Below are positions 10,913 to 21,195 of a DNA stretch of 64,000 nt, one piece after another. Both the position numbers and the translations under genes were made by a program. The notes beneath the pieces were generated by a model. The model did no database searches, had not been told where the DNA came from, and saw only the letters and a program-made list of their open reading frames with translations. Source of the stretch: Nageia nagi (lineage: Eukaryota; Pinophyta); the NCBI GenBank assembly GCA_050084985.1, contig JBITNC010000001.1:141670001-141734000 (forward strand), read 5' to 3'. Every line of letters starts with the position of its first letter. The stretch's first letter is position 1.

Positions 10913-11904
10913 ATGATTGAAATTTGAATTTTAAAGTGATGTGCATACAATACTTGGAGATACTAATCCTTATGCATTATTAATTTAGCAGATTTTGATG
11001 AACTTGCAATGATAGCCCCAAGATATAAAATTGAGCCTTTGGAATCTATCAAACTAGGGGTAAGTGCAAAAAAGCCTATTCAAATTACAAAGATAGGAGT
11101 AGGTTCTTATAAAATTGAAGGTGTAGACTTGTTGACACCCATTAAAGACTTTTGATGACCCAAAATTCTTTCCATTGAGGGTTTTCAGTGGCATGTGATC
11201 TTGTCTAAAGGCCATTAGTAGCATGGAAATGATGAAGATAGAGAAATTTCTTATTTTGTTACATCAGTCACACCTACTCAAACTCCTCCAACACATGCAC
11301 CATCATCATCTAAAATAGGCAAACTATTTCCATCAGCTTTTGTTTATAAATACATGGTACAAAATTACAAATACAAAGGGGGAATTTTAGGTACAAATGA
11401 ACAAGGAATGCCTACTTTTCTTGATAACTCTAAAGCTCAAGTGACCAAAATAGGATTGGGTAGTGATGGAAGTGCAAAATAAAGATGTAGACCAGTAAAT
11501 TTGTTAAAGAGTGCAATTTTATTAAGTTTTCTGATGATATTGTTGAATATTTATGGATTTATGATACTATTCCACTTGAATTTTTCTTTACTATATTTGA
11601 TGATAATATTCTTGAATATTGGGGGCACATTTAGAGTTGTTCAAATCTAATTAGAAAAGATATGCTAGTTATGTGCTAAATGAATATGCATATTTTGGTC
11701 AAGAGATAAATTTTAATGAATTTTTTTAGGTTTATCCCATGGATCATGATGATACTAATATATAAGAATTAGAGGAGTTGCCTTCTTTGTTACAAAAGAA
11801 AGAAGAGCTTACATTTCTAATAGAGGATTTAGTGAACATCAATATTGGAACCACAGATGAGGAAAACTTTATACAAATTGGAGAAGATATACCTCCCTTG
11901 TAGC
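10913..11904 (+). pseudogene. Linker between protease and reverse transcriptase
   Basis: Heavily broken. The phrases DFDELAMIAPRYKIEPLESI (near 10,990) and GVGSYKIEGVDLLTP (near 11,097) correspond to the spacer that Tat polyproteins carry between protease and reverse transcriptase. An acidic stretch, EELPSLLQKKEEL, is near 11,771. No catalytic domain is expected here. Confidence 0.55.
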
Positions 11905-12760
11905 AAGAAAGGTATAATAATAAGTTTATTGAACATCATAAAAAATTTGCTTGGTCTTATATTGATATTCCTAGTTTAGATCCTTCCTTTGTTATGCATA
12001 ATTTTCCATTAAAAAAGGATGCTAAGCCAATTAAGCAAAAGCCATGAAAAATGCATCCCTCCAAGGCATTATTAGTTAAGAAAGAAATGGATAAGTACTT
12101 TAATGCTTGATTTATTAAGCCCATTGATTATTTTGAGTGGATGGCTAACATTGTTCCTATTTCCAAACCAACTTGTGAAATTTAGGTATGTACTAATTTT
12201 AGAGATATCAATAATGTATGTCCTAAAGATGATTTCCCATTACCAAATATTGATATGATTATGGATAGTATAGCTAGTTATGATACATTATCATTTATGG
12301 ATGTATTTTTTAGTTACAATCAAATATTGATCAATCTAGTTGACCAACATAATACTACATTAACTACTCTATGGGGTAATTTTTATTGGAAGGTTATGGA
12401 TTTTGGGCTCAAAAATGAAAGGGATACCTATCAAAGTGCTATAGTCACCATGTTCCATGAACATATTCACAATATGATTGAGGTGTTGATGACATCTTAC
12501 ATAAATCAAAGCAAGGCTAGGATCACCTACAAGCACTTGAGGAAGTATTTAACATCTTGTAAAGGTACAAACTTAGAATAAAACCTCAAAAGTGTGCATT
12601 TGGAGTTACTTTAGTAAAATTGTTAAGATTTATGATTTCTAAAAGAGGAATAGAGGTCCTAAGAAAGTGAAAGCAATAATTAGTATGCCTACACCAAATA
12701 AATTGAAATAATTAAGGAGTGTTTAAGGAAAAATCAATTCATTTAGAAGGTTCATTTCAT
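11905..12760 (+). pseudogene. Decayed reverse transcriptase of the Tat-type element
   Basis: N-terminal motifs are readable: KFAWSYIDIPSLDPSFV near 11,946 and VCTNFRDINNVCPKDDFPLP near 12,185, then a readable block from 12,255 with SFMDVFFSYNQI (the first catalytic Asp is present in FMD). The catalytic box is damaged: VDDILHKSK is visible at 12,484 but in a different frame from the sequence before it, and the preceding Tyr codon is missing, so a small deletion removed it. Further stops follow. The enzyme would have copied element RNA into DNA inside particles. Confidence 0.87.
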
Positions 12761-12769
12761 AGCTTGGGG

Positions 12770-13208
12770 ATAATTTAAAGAAGGATGTAAAGTTTGTATG
12801 GGATGATAAATGTCAAAAAGCTTTTGAGGAAATTAAACAATATTTATTAAATCTACCAATCTTAGTTCTCATGGACTTCTCTAAGCCTACTTATTTATAT
12901 ATCTCAGCTACATTATATGCATTGTGGGTAATGCTTTGTCAAAATGATGTACAAAATTAGATAGGGCTATCTATTATCTTAGTAAGACATTGATAAATTA
13001 TGAAACTAGATATACCCCAATGGAAAATCTTTGCTATGGTATTGTATTTGCTACTAAAAAATTGAGGCATTATATATTATATTACACTAAATTTATAATT
13101 AGTTATATTAATCCATTGAAATATATTATGGCTAAAAAGGATTTGTTAGGAAGAGTAGCAAAATGGCTAATGTTGTTGCAAGAATTTTATATTAATGTGG
13201 TAAAGTAG
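12770..13208 (+). pseudogene. First RNase H domain of the Tat-type element
   Basis: This is the gypsy-type RNase H fused to the reverse transcriptase. The last block, 12,990-13,208, reads NYETRYTPMENLCYGIVFAT, then LRHYILYYTKFIISYINPLK and LLGRVAKWLMLLQEF, all standard for this domain. The N-terminal half (from about 12,780) is broken by stops. It would remove the RNA strand of the RNA/DNA hybrid. Confidence 0.83.
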
Positions 13209-13430
13209 AAGTTACTTAAAGGATAGGTAATTGTAGACTTGATAGTTAAGTTTCCTTAGAATAAAGAATCAATAGTATATGAAGAATTTCCAAATGAATA
13301 TCAAGATGATATATGAAAGCAATGATGTGAAGGTACGGTAGAATGTCACTAGCCACATGATTTTGATGAAATATCCATACCTAATGAATATGTGTGCCTA
13401 ACGATAGATGAGCCTATTTTCTAGGTGCTA

Positions 13431-13841
13431 TACTTTGATGGTTCAAAATGTTCCTAAAGAGCAAGGGTAGGTATTAAATTCAAATATCCTATAAATGTAG
13501 TCCCTATGGCATACAAACTTTGTTTTGATTATACAAATAATATGTCTGAATATGAGGCATTGATATTGGGATTAAAAGCTACTATTACATTAAAAATCAA
13601 AGATAGAGTTATATGGGGATTCACAACTTGTCATCAACTAGATACAGGATATTTTTATTCAAAAGATGAAAATTTAAATCCCTATAAGTTGGTGGTTAAT
13701 GATTTATTAGATCAGTTTGATAAATATACTATTCAAAATATCCCAAGGACTAATAACAGGTATGTAGATGCCATGGCAAGTGTAGCTTCTCTTGTGCCAA
13801 TTGAAATTGCAAATGAGGAGACTATTTTTGGTAATTTGTAA
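13431..13841 (+). pseudogene. Second (archaeal-type) RNase H of the Tat-type element
   Basis: It begins with YFDGS at 13,431 (first catalytic Asp). A stop at 13,456 precedes the open stretch 13,506-13,841, with NMSEYEALILGLKAT (catalytic Glu) and NRYVDAMASVASL (last Asp). The expected G-D-S segment with the third acidic residue is replaced by GFTTCHQLDTG, so one catalytic position is lost. Placement after the first RNase H and before integrase defines the classical Tat layout. Confidence 0.83.
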
Positions 13842-13979
13842 GTTGATATCTCCTTATTATATTGAGGATATACATGAAATTTATACCTATTTTATTACAC
13901 AAGGGAATTATTTTAAGAATTGGTATTTTTATATATACAACTACTTAAATAATCAAATAATTCTTGATAGTTTTGATTG

Positions 13980-14894
13980 AAATGAAAAAGTGAGATTGAA
14001 GAGAATGACCATAAGGTATGTCAAAATTGGTGATATTTTATATAGAAGGTCATTTGATGGTGCTTTATTACATTGTTTAACTCAACATGAGATAAATACT
14101 TCATTAGTACAAGCTCATGATGGTTTTTGTGGTGGACATTTTCATGCCTAAGATTTGTAAATGAAAATTTGGAGAATTGGATATTATTGGCCTACTATGG
14201 AAGAAGATTGCAAGAATCATGTAAAAACTTACCTATAATGTCAAAAATATGCCAATTTAGAAAAGTAACCTACCCAAGAGTTATTGCTTTCATTTTTGAG
14301 AATATCATTACCCAATTTGGTGTGCCATAAAAGTTGATTATTGGTAATGGACAAAATTTTAAAGGAAAGCAGATAAGAGTTTTTTATAAAAAGTTTCATA
14401 TTGAGAAATAATTCTCTTTAATATATGATCCTTAAGGAAATGGCCAAGCTAAATTCACTAATAAGATCATTGAAAGCATTCTTTGAAAAACATGGGTAAG
14501 TATAATAAGGATTGGCATGAACAACTTCCATATGTATTATGGGCATATAGACCCAATGTTAGGACATCCATTAGGCTAACACCTTACTCATTGGTGTATG
14601 GGGATGAAGCTATTGTACCATTAGAATTGTAGATCTCATCATTGAGGATATCATTACAAGGAAAAATTTCTAATGAAGAAGTAAGAAAAGCAATGTTACA
14701 ACTTGTTGGAATTGTTGTATGAAAAGAGAATCAGATCTATTGAGCATCAAAAGGTATATCATGCAAAACTCAAGAGATCATTTGGGAAAAATATAAAAGC
14801 TAAAGAGTTTAATGTGGGAGAGCTAGGGCCATATGTTTTTATGGAAGTAACAAGATCAAGGGCATATAAGTTATCATCCATGGATGGAAAATAA
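13980..14894 (+). pseudogene. Decayed integrase of the Tat-type element
   Basis: Integrase would insert the DNA copy into the chromosome. The zinc-binding N-terminus survives in pieces (AHDGFCGGHF near 14,113 and IGYYWPTMEEDCKNHV near 14,176). The catalytic core is badly eroded: the second Asp is replaced in IIGNGQNFKG (near 14,340), and the expected Glu segment reads GNGQAKFTNK (near 14,441) with Lys in place of Glu. The C-terminal part, 14,703-14,894, shows IRSIEHQKVYHAKLKR and EFNVGELGPYVFMEVTRSRA, matching the post-core region. A large piece of the core between the zinc region and 14,280 is missing. Confidence 0.83.
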
Positions 14895-16026
14895 GAACCT
14901 AAGACCTTTAATTCCACCCAACTCAAATGATTTTATGCATAAGTGCAATTGCTCTATACCTTGCACAATATCAAAAATATGGAGAAAGGTGCATGTATTA
15001 TATTGGACATTTTTAGTTTTTTAACATATGGTACTATACTCATGTAGCTAATGACATATATTACTATCTATGCAATGTTAGCATCATGGAATATGCCAAA
15101 AAAACATTTTCATGATAGTATAATGTATGCAAACCATGGACATAAAACACAAGGTTATTCATGGCCAATGATATGGCTAGTGAGAGTTCACTCACTTAAA
15201 AGCTAAATCAATGATGTAGTAATTAGCAAGATATTGACATTGACTCATCCTCAATGGATGATACAACTTGTTGTGTATCCACATAGTTTTTTCTTTAAAC
15301 CATACAAAGCATAATATCTTTGGTTTATAGATATAAAATGTATGATCATCGATGGCCAATGATATGGGTAATGTGAGTTCACTCAATTAAAAGATAAATC
15401 AATGATGTAGTTGTAAGTATATTTTTGACATTATCTCATCTTCAATGAATGACATAACTTATTGTGCATTCATAATATTTTCATCCAAGGAATGACTAAC
15501 ACCTCTTTACAAGTATCTACATCATCAAGAATTGGAGAAAGTATAAAGAAACCTACATTGTCAATGGTGTGATCATTGTTCCTACACCATCAATAACATG
15601 CACATCATTGAAAAATTAGAAAAAAAAGATGATCTCCTCTATTTCAAGGTATGGACATAAGTGTGATAGATTCCTAAGTATCAGACATAATGGAATAACT
15701 AGATTCATGGTTGAATAGTGTAAGGGAAAAAAAGATATATTTCATTTCAAATATTGGACATGGGACCATAACACTACCTAATAGTACAATTTATTCCATA
15801 AAAAAGACATCATAATAGCTGAAGAGACATAGTTCTTCAAATTTTTCCTTGGTTGCACCACTCAAGGACCTTTCTTGGGGAATCCAAGCTAAAAGGGGGT
15901 AGCAAAGGACCCTCACCATCAAAATCAACATTAATTGATAGAGTAGCAAAGAGTATGAAAGTTCTCAAAAATTTCCTTTTAAATTCTTCTTTGGACATGT
16001 AATTTCATTGCTTCAATCACACCTCC
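14895..16026 (+). other. 3' untranslated region of the Tat-type element with a 190-bp duplication
   Basis: No coding trace. A unit of about 190 bp is present twice in tandem: ATGGCCAATGATATGG starts at 15,161 and again at 15,352, each copy followed by AGTTCACTCA, AAATCAATGATGTAG and a GACATT-TCATC block. The copies are diverged. Duplicated sequence in this part of Tat elements is a known tendency. Confidence 0.7.
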
Positions 16027-16040
16027 AAAGAAGGGCACAA
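16027..16040 (+). promoter_or_regulatory. Polypurine tract of the Tat-type element
   Basis: AAAGAAGGGCACAA directly before the 3' LTR start at 16,041. Purine-rich and correctly placed to prime plus-strand synthesis. Confidence 0.72.
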
Positions 16041-16639
16041 TGCAGATGCCTAAAAATGAATTATTATTTATTAAATAATTTATTTTATAGCATCAAAGAT
16101 ATTTATTGTAAAAATGGGTTAAAATATACCCAAGGTAATATAATCAATATAATAGACCATATAATAAGGTAGAGGATGTCAAATATTGAGAAAGACACCA
16201 CAAATAATGTAATATGCAATGATCACAAGAATCCAAGAAGATAAGGATGTTTCTATATAAATACATCAAAGGTAATACAAAAGGTATTAGACAAGGGAGT
16301 CAAAATATCCTAGAGAGACTTTAACAAATGCAATATCACTCTATCCTACCAACAACAGTATTTTGTAACACTACCTTTGGATAGACCTATTCAACCCTTT
16401 GTTTCATTCTTGTATACTTTTATTCTATTCATAATACCAATTATTCCTCAAAGCCAATGATGTAGCACTTATGGGATGTTTGATGAATGGGTTTCTTTAT
16501 GTGATGTTTATGCAATTGTGATAAAGGTACATTGATTATCATTGTTCATTATTACCATATCTCTAATATATGCTTTAATAAAATATTATGGACAAATAGT
16601 GCATCAAATATATCATTTATTTAGTATTTGAGGTCTACA
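16041..16639 (+). repeat. 3' LTR of the Tat-type element
   Basis: 599 bp, from TGCAGATGCC to GAGGTCTACA. It is 35 bp shorter than the 5' LTR because a segment present at about 8,810-8,845 (between TTATGGG and TTTGATGAATGGG) is missing. It is followed at once by the target duplication GTAAT. Confidence 0.9.
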
Positions 16640-16896
16640 GTAATGTTAGATTCCTTAGCTATACTATATGAATATATTTTGTATATGAAGAACCATTTAG
16701 TTAGTGATTCTTCAAGTATGTAATATTTTATTAAAGAAGTCTATAATTTTTTTTAAGAGTAATATAAAAACATTTCATTCCATTTTTTGCATTTTGACAC
16801 TAAGTTTTATCTTTCCATATTATCAACTATGTTTCCTTATCATTACATTTACCAAATTTCCTTTTCTCTTTTCTTTAACAACCTTGGTAACTAGAA

Positions 16897-19182
16897 TGCA
16901 AGAATTTATTTTTTCATAAATTTTTAGTATTTCAAATAAATTATTTGGAACATATGTAAAATTTTAATTTGGTGGAAAATACCAAAAGGGATGTATATTT
17001 TTTAATTATTTGTATCACATGCATACCCTACACTACACATAATAATGTATTCATTGAGATTTTAGCATCTCATGTACTCCTACTACATTCATTAGACTTG
17101 CTGATAAATCCTAAACATGAGCATGGTGTCCATCCCACTTTATCGAATATAATACTCCACCATCCAACATGTTCAAAAAATGACCTAGCAAATACTTTTG
17201 ATAAACTTTAATGCATATTGTATTTTCTTTGCAATACTCCATTACCAAGACATTACTTATCCCTAACATTGTAATGAAGAAGTTAACCCTTTCTGAATAA
17301 TGTCTAGTTTACCAATATCTCAAGAAGGCATTTACAACATCAACAACATAGAACAATAATACAAGTGAATTTCACAAATAACATAAGATATAAAGTGGTT
17401 CCTCCCTCCTTGGGAGTACATATGCTAACTAAAATCTTCTTATTCTAAAGGATCTCTCTTACATAATCTCTCCTTTTTCCAAACCCTAATGCTAGCATTA
17501 CAATTGTTTCATTACAATGAGAGGAGGGGTACCTCTATATTTAAAAGAATAAACCCACCCTTTAACCTCCCTTTAACCCAAGGGTAAGGTTAAAGGTGTT
17601 TCTATATTTAATTTTCTTTCTAAATTTATTCATCTTTCTATTTTTGTTCCCTTAATGCTTTAAGGTATCTAAATATACTTTAAGCATTAAGTGAATTTAC
17701 ATTAAAGAGAAATATTACATAATATTAAATTACAAATTATAACATATAATAACCCCTAGAAAACCAAGAAATCAATTGAAATTATAATTCTTCTAGTAAC
17801 TTATATAATACCTGTAATAAATCTAACAACCACTCCATGTAAATAATTGTGACATGTGACTTCTGATACACATAATCTCTATGTTATGGAGTTCTTTTTT
17901 ATAAAGATTATTGTGTTTATTTCAATCAATGTGTGTCACTATCAATCATCATTATGGATATCCAAATCCTCCTTCATCTATGATGTTGAGAGAGGTGCAT
18001 GCTTTTTTATCAATAGCCCATGAGTACCCCATGGCACCATGTATCATTCCCTTCTATTGAAAAATTACTATGGATTTTTAGGTGTAGTCTTTTGAATCCA
18101 ATAGGATATACATAGATGGAACCATATAGTTATTAATTTAATTATAGAAATTCAAAACAAAGAGATGTAGAGATAGTATAATGACTCTCCAATCCTTCAT
18201 GAATTTGTTGGGGATCCTTAAGGTATACCAACTAATGATTCAACTAATCTCTACAACAATAGTATGGTGATTATCTTTTAGCCTAATGAGTAGGACATGA
18301 TACCATTAGTCTATCCATGAAAATTTTAGATACCTTAAATACAAAATTATGATACATTTTGTATGTGAAAAATCATCTAGATAGTGATTCCTCAAACATG
18401 TAATCTATTATTGAAGAAGTTTGTAATATTATTTTAAGAGTAATAGAAAAATATTTCATTCAATGATTTTTTTTTTTAAGACTAAGTTGTGTCTTTAATC
18501 TCAGTGAATAAGGTTTATTATCACCACATTCACCAAAGTTACTTTTCTTTTTTCTTCAACTATCTTACAACTTAAGTACATCATAGTGACTTCTCCAGTT
18601 AGTGACTAGAATGTACCTTAGCGACCTCAACTCCAAACTCAAATGGCTAGAGATATGCACATCCACTTTGATATAGGATACATCATTGGAAAGGGCTTTG
18701 TGATACCTTTTGATATATTTCCTACCATATATCATAAGGTATAATTTTCTAAAGTTTTATTTGGTGAGTTGATCATCACATTTACATTGACCACCATATT
18801 TCTTGGTCATCATAATTCTAGTAGTTTAGGTTACTCAACTTTTAAGGAAAATTGTCTACAATCTATGTGAGTAGTAATTAGAAAGGTCACTTCAAACTAC
18901 ATATAACAATATAAAGATAATCAAAGTTTGTGCTACTTAATGTTAGCAACTAGGTCCATTCTTCATTTCACTTTTTTCTCACATTAAATACTAGCAAGAA
19001 GTTCATCAACAATTAGAGCCTCATCAAAATTTAACATTGCTTACTATAGAATCTTCACATAAATAAATATCATTGATGTCTTGAAATATTTAAATCAAAT
19101 ATATGAAGGTTTGTATTAGATTTCAAAAATGTTTGAGGTTTTTTATCAATACTTGAACATTGATGAATATTTAAATTCTTCA
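16897..19182 (+). repeat. LTR B of the 1.8-kb LTR family
   Basis: Runs from TGCAAGAATTTATTT to AAATTCTTCA. The ends form an imperfect inverted pair (TGAAG-AATTTA). Without the inserted solo LTR and its target duplication it is about 1.81 kb. It is followed after two bases by a primer site at 19,185, which fixes the right border. Short open frames inside are not conserved between copies A, B and C and are taken as noise. Confidence 0.85.
17275..17744 (-). mobile_element. Probable solo LTR inside LTR B
   Basis: 470 bp absent from the matching place in LTRs A and C. On the minus strand it begins TGTTATAATTTG and ends TTAACTTCTTCA. It carries a TATA-like TTTTAAATATAGAGG followed by TACCCCTCCTCTCATTG, which looks like a promoter and start region. 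Flanks are TGTAA (17,270-17,274) and TATAA (17,745-17,749), a 5-bp duplication with one transition. The plus strand reads TGAAGAAGTTAACC at its left end. I did not find another copy in the window. Confidence 0.62.
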
Positions 19183-19410
19183 ATTGGTATCATAACTTGA
19201 TGCTATAGTTTGCTAGCTTTTAAACATGGTGACCCTTCAAATTATAACATGTAATTAAATATTTTACCATAATTTGCCATCCTTGAAGACTAATCAACCT
19301 CAAAATTAAAATATGGTATCAATGAACCTGTGTTTGGAAGCATGGCGACATAAAAGAGGATACAATAATTATTTTATTGAGTTAAAATATTTTGACATAA
19401 AGAGGGAGAA
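19183..19410 (+). mobile_element. Interior of the LTR B-LTR C element reduced to about 230 bp
   Basis: Contains a primer site TGGTATCATAACTT at 19,185 (initiator tRNA-Met type, TGGTATCA then diverged) and, at the other end, the polypurine tract AAAGAGGGAGAA at 19,399-19,410 immediately before LTR C. Everything between, including all genes, is gone. The leader after the primer site (TTGATGCTATAGTTTGCTAG) resembles the leader after LTR C (TTGATGTTATAGTTCACTAG). Confidence 0.8.
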
Positions 19411-19932
19411 TGAAGGAATTTATTTCTTCAAAATAATTTAAGGTGTCAAATATTTTATTTTGAACATATGTAAAATTATAATTTAGTGGAAAATGCCAAA
19501 AGGGGTGCATATTTTTAAAGTTTTTTGTATCATATGCATACCCTCCACTACAAATTGCAATGTATTTATTGAGATGTTAACATGTCATGTACTCCTACTA
19601 CTATCATCATACTTGCTAATAGATGTGAGCATGATTGCCATACCAATTTAATGACTGCAATACTCCATCACCCAACATGTTTAGATAATAAGTTGGATAA
19701 TATTTCTAATAGAATCCACTATATAATATGTTATCTTTTGCAACATCCCATTATTAAGCCATTACTTCTCCTTGATAACATGCAAAAGAATTAGTTGGCA
19801 TTCTATCACCCTTAGCACCTTCTACAATATTTGGAATAAATCTAATGATCACTCCACATAAAAAATTGGGACACATAATTTATGATACAAATAATTGCTA
19901 AGTTATGGAGTTACTATCTGTATAAATAGTTT

Positions 19933-20829
19933 GGTAAGTGCAAGAAGATGAGTCCCACTTTTGGCTAAAAAGTGGAAGTATTTTCCCTGATTTTTAGGTT
20001 TGCTCATACTTGATCTCAAAATTTGAAGCATGTAGAGTCCAATTCTTTAAAAAGGTCACTTGGGTAAAAATGTAGTTCTTAAAGTATAGGTTTCAAATAT
20101 GTAATTTATTCTAATACCTAGATAATAGAAATTAATATTGGATAGGCATGTTTAAAATCCATTATTTAAGAAATACAATTTCAAGACCATACCCCCATTG
20201 TGTCTGACAAGCATAATTTGATCTAAATTAAAATATATTTTAAAATGTTTTTAGGAAAGATACCTAAGACACTAAAAATTTTGGAGGATATTTTTTATAA
20301 TTTTTTCATAAGTATTTTAATTTTTAATAATTTTTATTGACCATGATTACTATTTCAAAAATTGCATGTGTTCTATAACCATAATTTGACCTAAACTTAT
20401 CATTTTTATTTTTTTTTAATTAATGAAGAATTGTATGAAGATTGTGTACATATATTATTTTTTTCATAATTCTAAAAAAATAAATAAGTTATTAAACAAA
20501 TGCAAAACCCACTATTTAAAAATACAAATTCATGACCATACCCATCGTGTCCATCAAGCATAATTAGACCTAAATTAATTTTTTTTTTAAACACTTTTGG
20601 TTAAATATACCTAAGACACTAAAGATTGTGGAGGAATGTTTTTGTATTTATTTCATGAATATTATATTTTTGATTAATTTTTTATTTGCCATGATTATCA
20701 TTTAAAAAAAATGTTCATGTCTAGCAAGCATAACTTGAATAAAACTTATCATTTTTAATTCAAAAAATACAAAAACCTAGTAGTTCATAAGACTTCCTCC
20801 AAAGTGGGACTCATCTTCTTGCACTTACC
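19933..20829. mobile_element. 897-bp non-autonomous DNA transposon with 29-bp perfect inverted repeats
   Basis: The left end 19,933-19,961 (GGTAAGTGCAAGAAGATGAG onward) is the exact reverse complement of 20,801-20,829. The matching place in LTRs A and B has no insert. Inside is a diverged direct duplication of about 350 bp (starting near 20,156 and 20,508, with ACCATACCC and AAGCATAATT blocks in both). No transposase frame. A target duplication could not be identified, so the superfamily is left open. Confidence 0.87.
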
Positions 20830-21195
20830 CAATTACATTTATTTTAGTCAATGTGTATTGCTACAAATTATCATTATGCCTCACCTAGAGCCTCCTTTGC
20901 TTATGGCATAGAGAGAGGTGAGTGCATTTCCATTAGTAGCCGATGAGTGCCCCATGAAACCAAATATAATTCTCTTCTACTAGATAAGTCATTATGTATC
21001 ACTAGATGTAATCTTCTAAAGCCTACATAAGCTACACAAATGGACCCATGTGGTTCACAGTTGAATCCTAGTGGTTCATGATTGAATCCTGGTAATTCAT
21101 TAAAGAGATATGCAAATAAAATCTAGCAAATATCTAATCCTCTATGGATTTGTTGGGAATCCTTAAGGTCTACCAAATTTATATTATTATGATCC

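Larger units (their letters stand above)
8370..16639 (+). mobile_element. Complete but decayed Tat-lineage Ty3/gypsy retrotransposon, target duplication GTAAT
   Basis: An 8,270-bp element with LTRs at 8,370-9,003 and 16,041-16,639, flanked by GTAAT at 8,365-8,369 and 16,640-16,644. Domain order on the plus strand is gag, protease, reverse transcriptase, RNase H, a second RNase H, integrase, then about 1.1 kb of non-coding 3' sequence and a purine-rich tract. The second RNase H between the first one and integrase is the hallmark of the Tat group. Dozens of stops and several frameshifts break every domain. LTR divergence is higher than in the gag-only element (roughly 10% over the first 240 bp by eye), so this insertion into LTR A is probably the older of the two. 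Confidence 0.93.
1596..16896 (+). mobile_element. LTR A: 3'-truncated long terminal repeat split by two insertions
   Basis: Three copies of one LTR family stand in a row. Copy A starts at 1,596 (TAAAGGAATTTATTT; copies B and C start TGCAAG and TGAAGG). It is made of three pieces, 1,596-2,061, 7,879-8,369 and 16,645-16,896, separated by two complete retrotransposons and their 5-bp target duplications. The pieces align in order with LTR B. Together they total about 1.2 kb, against about 1.8 kb for B and C. The last 600 bp are missing: A ends in CTAGAA and runs directly into the TG start of LTR B at 16,897, consistent with a deletion at a short shared motif. Confidence 0.8.

Noticed and set aside
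16969-17211. 80-codon open frame at the start of LTR B
   Set aside because: The same region in LTRs A and C is not open in the same frame, so it is not a conserved gene.
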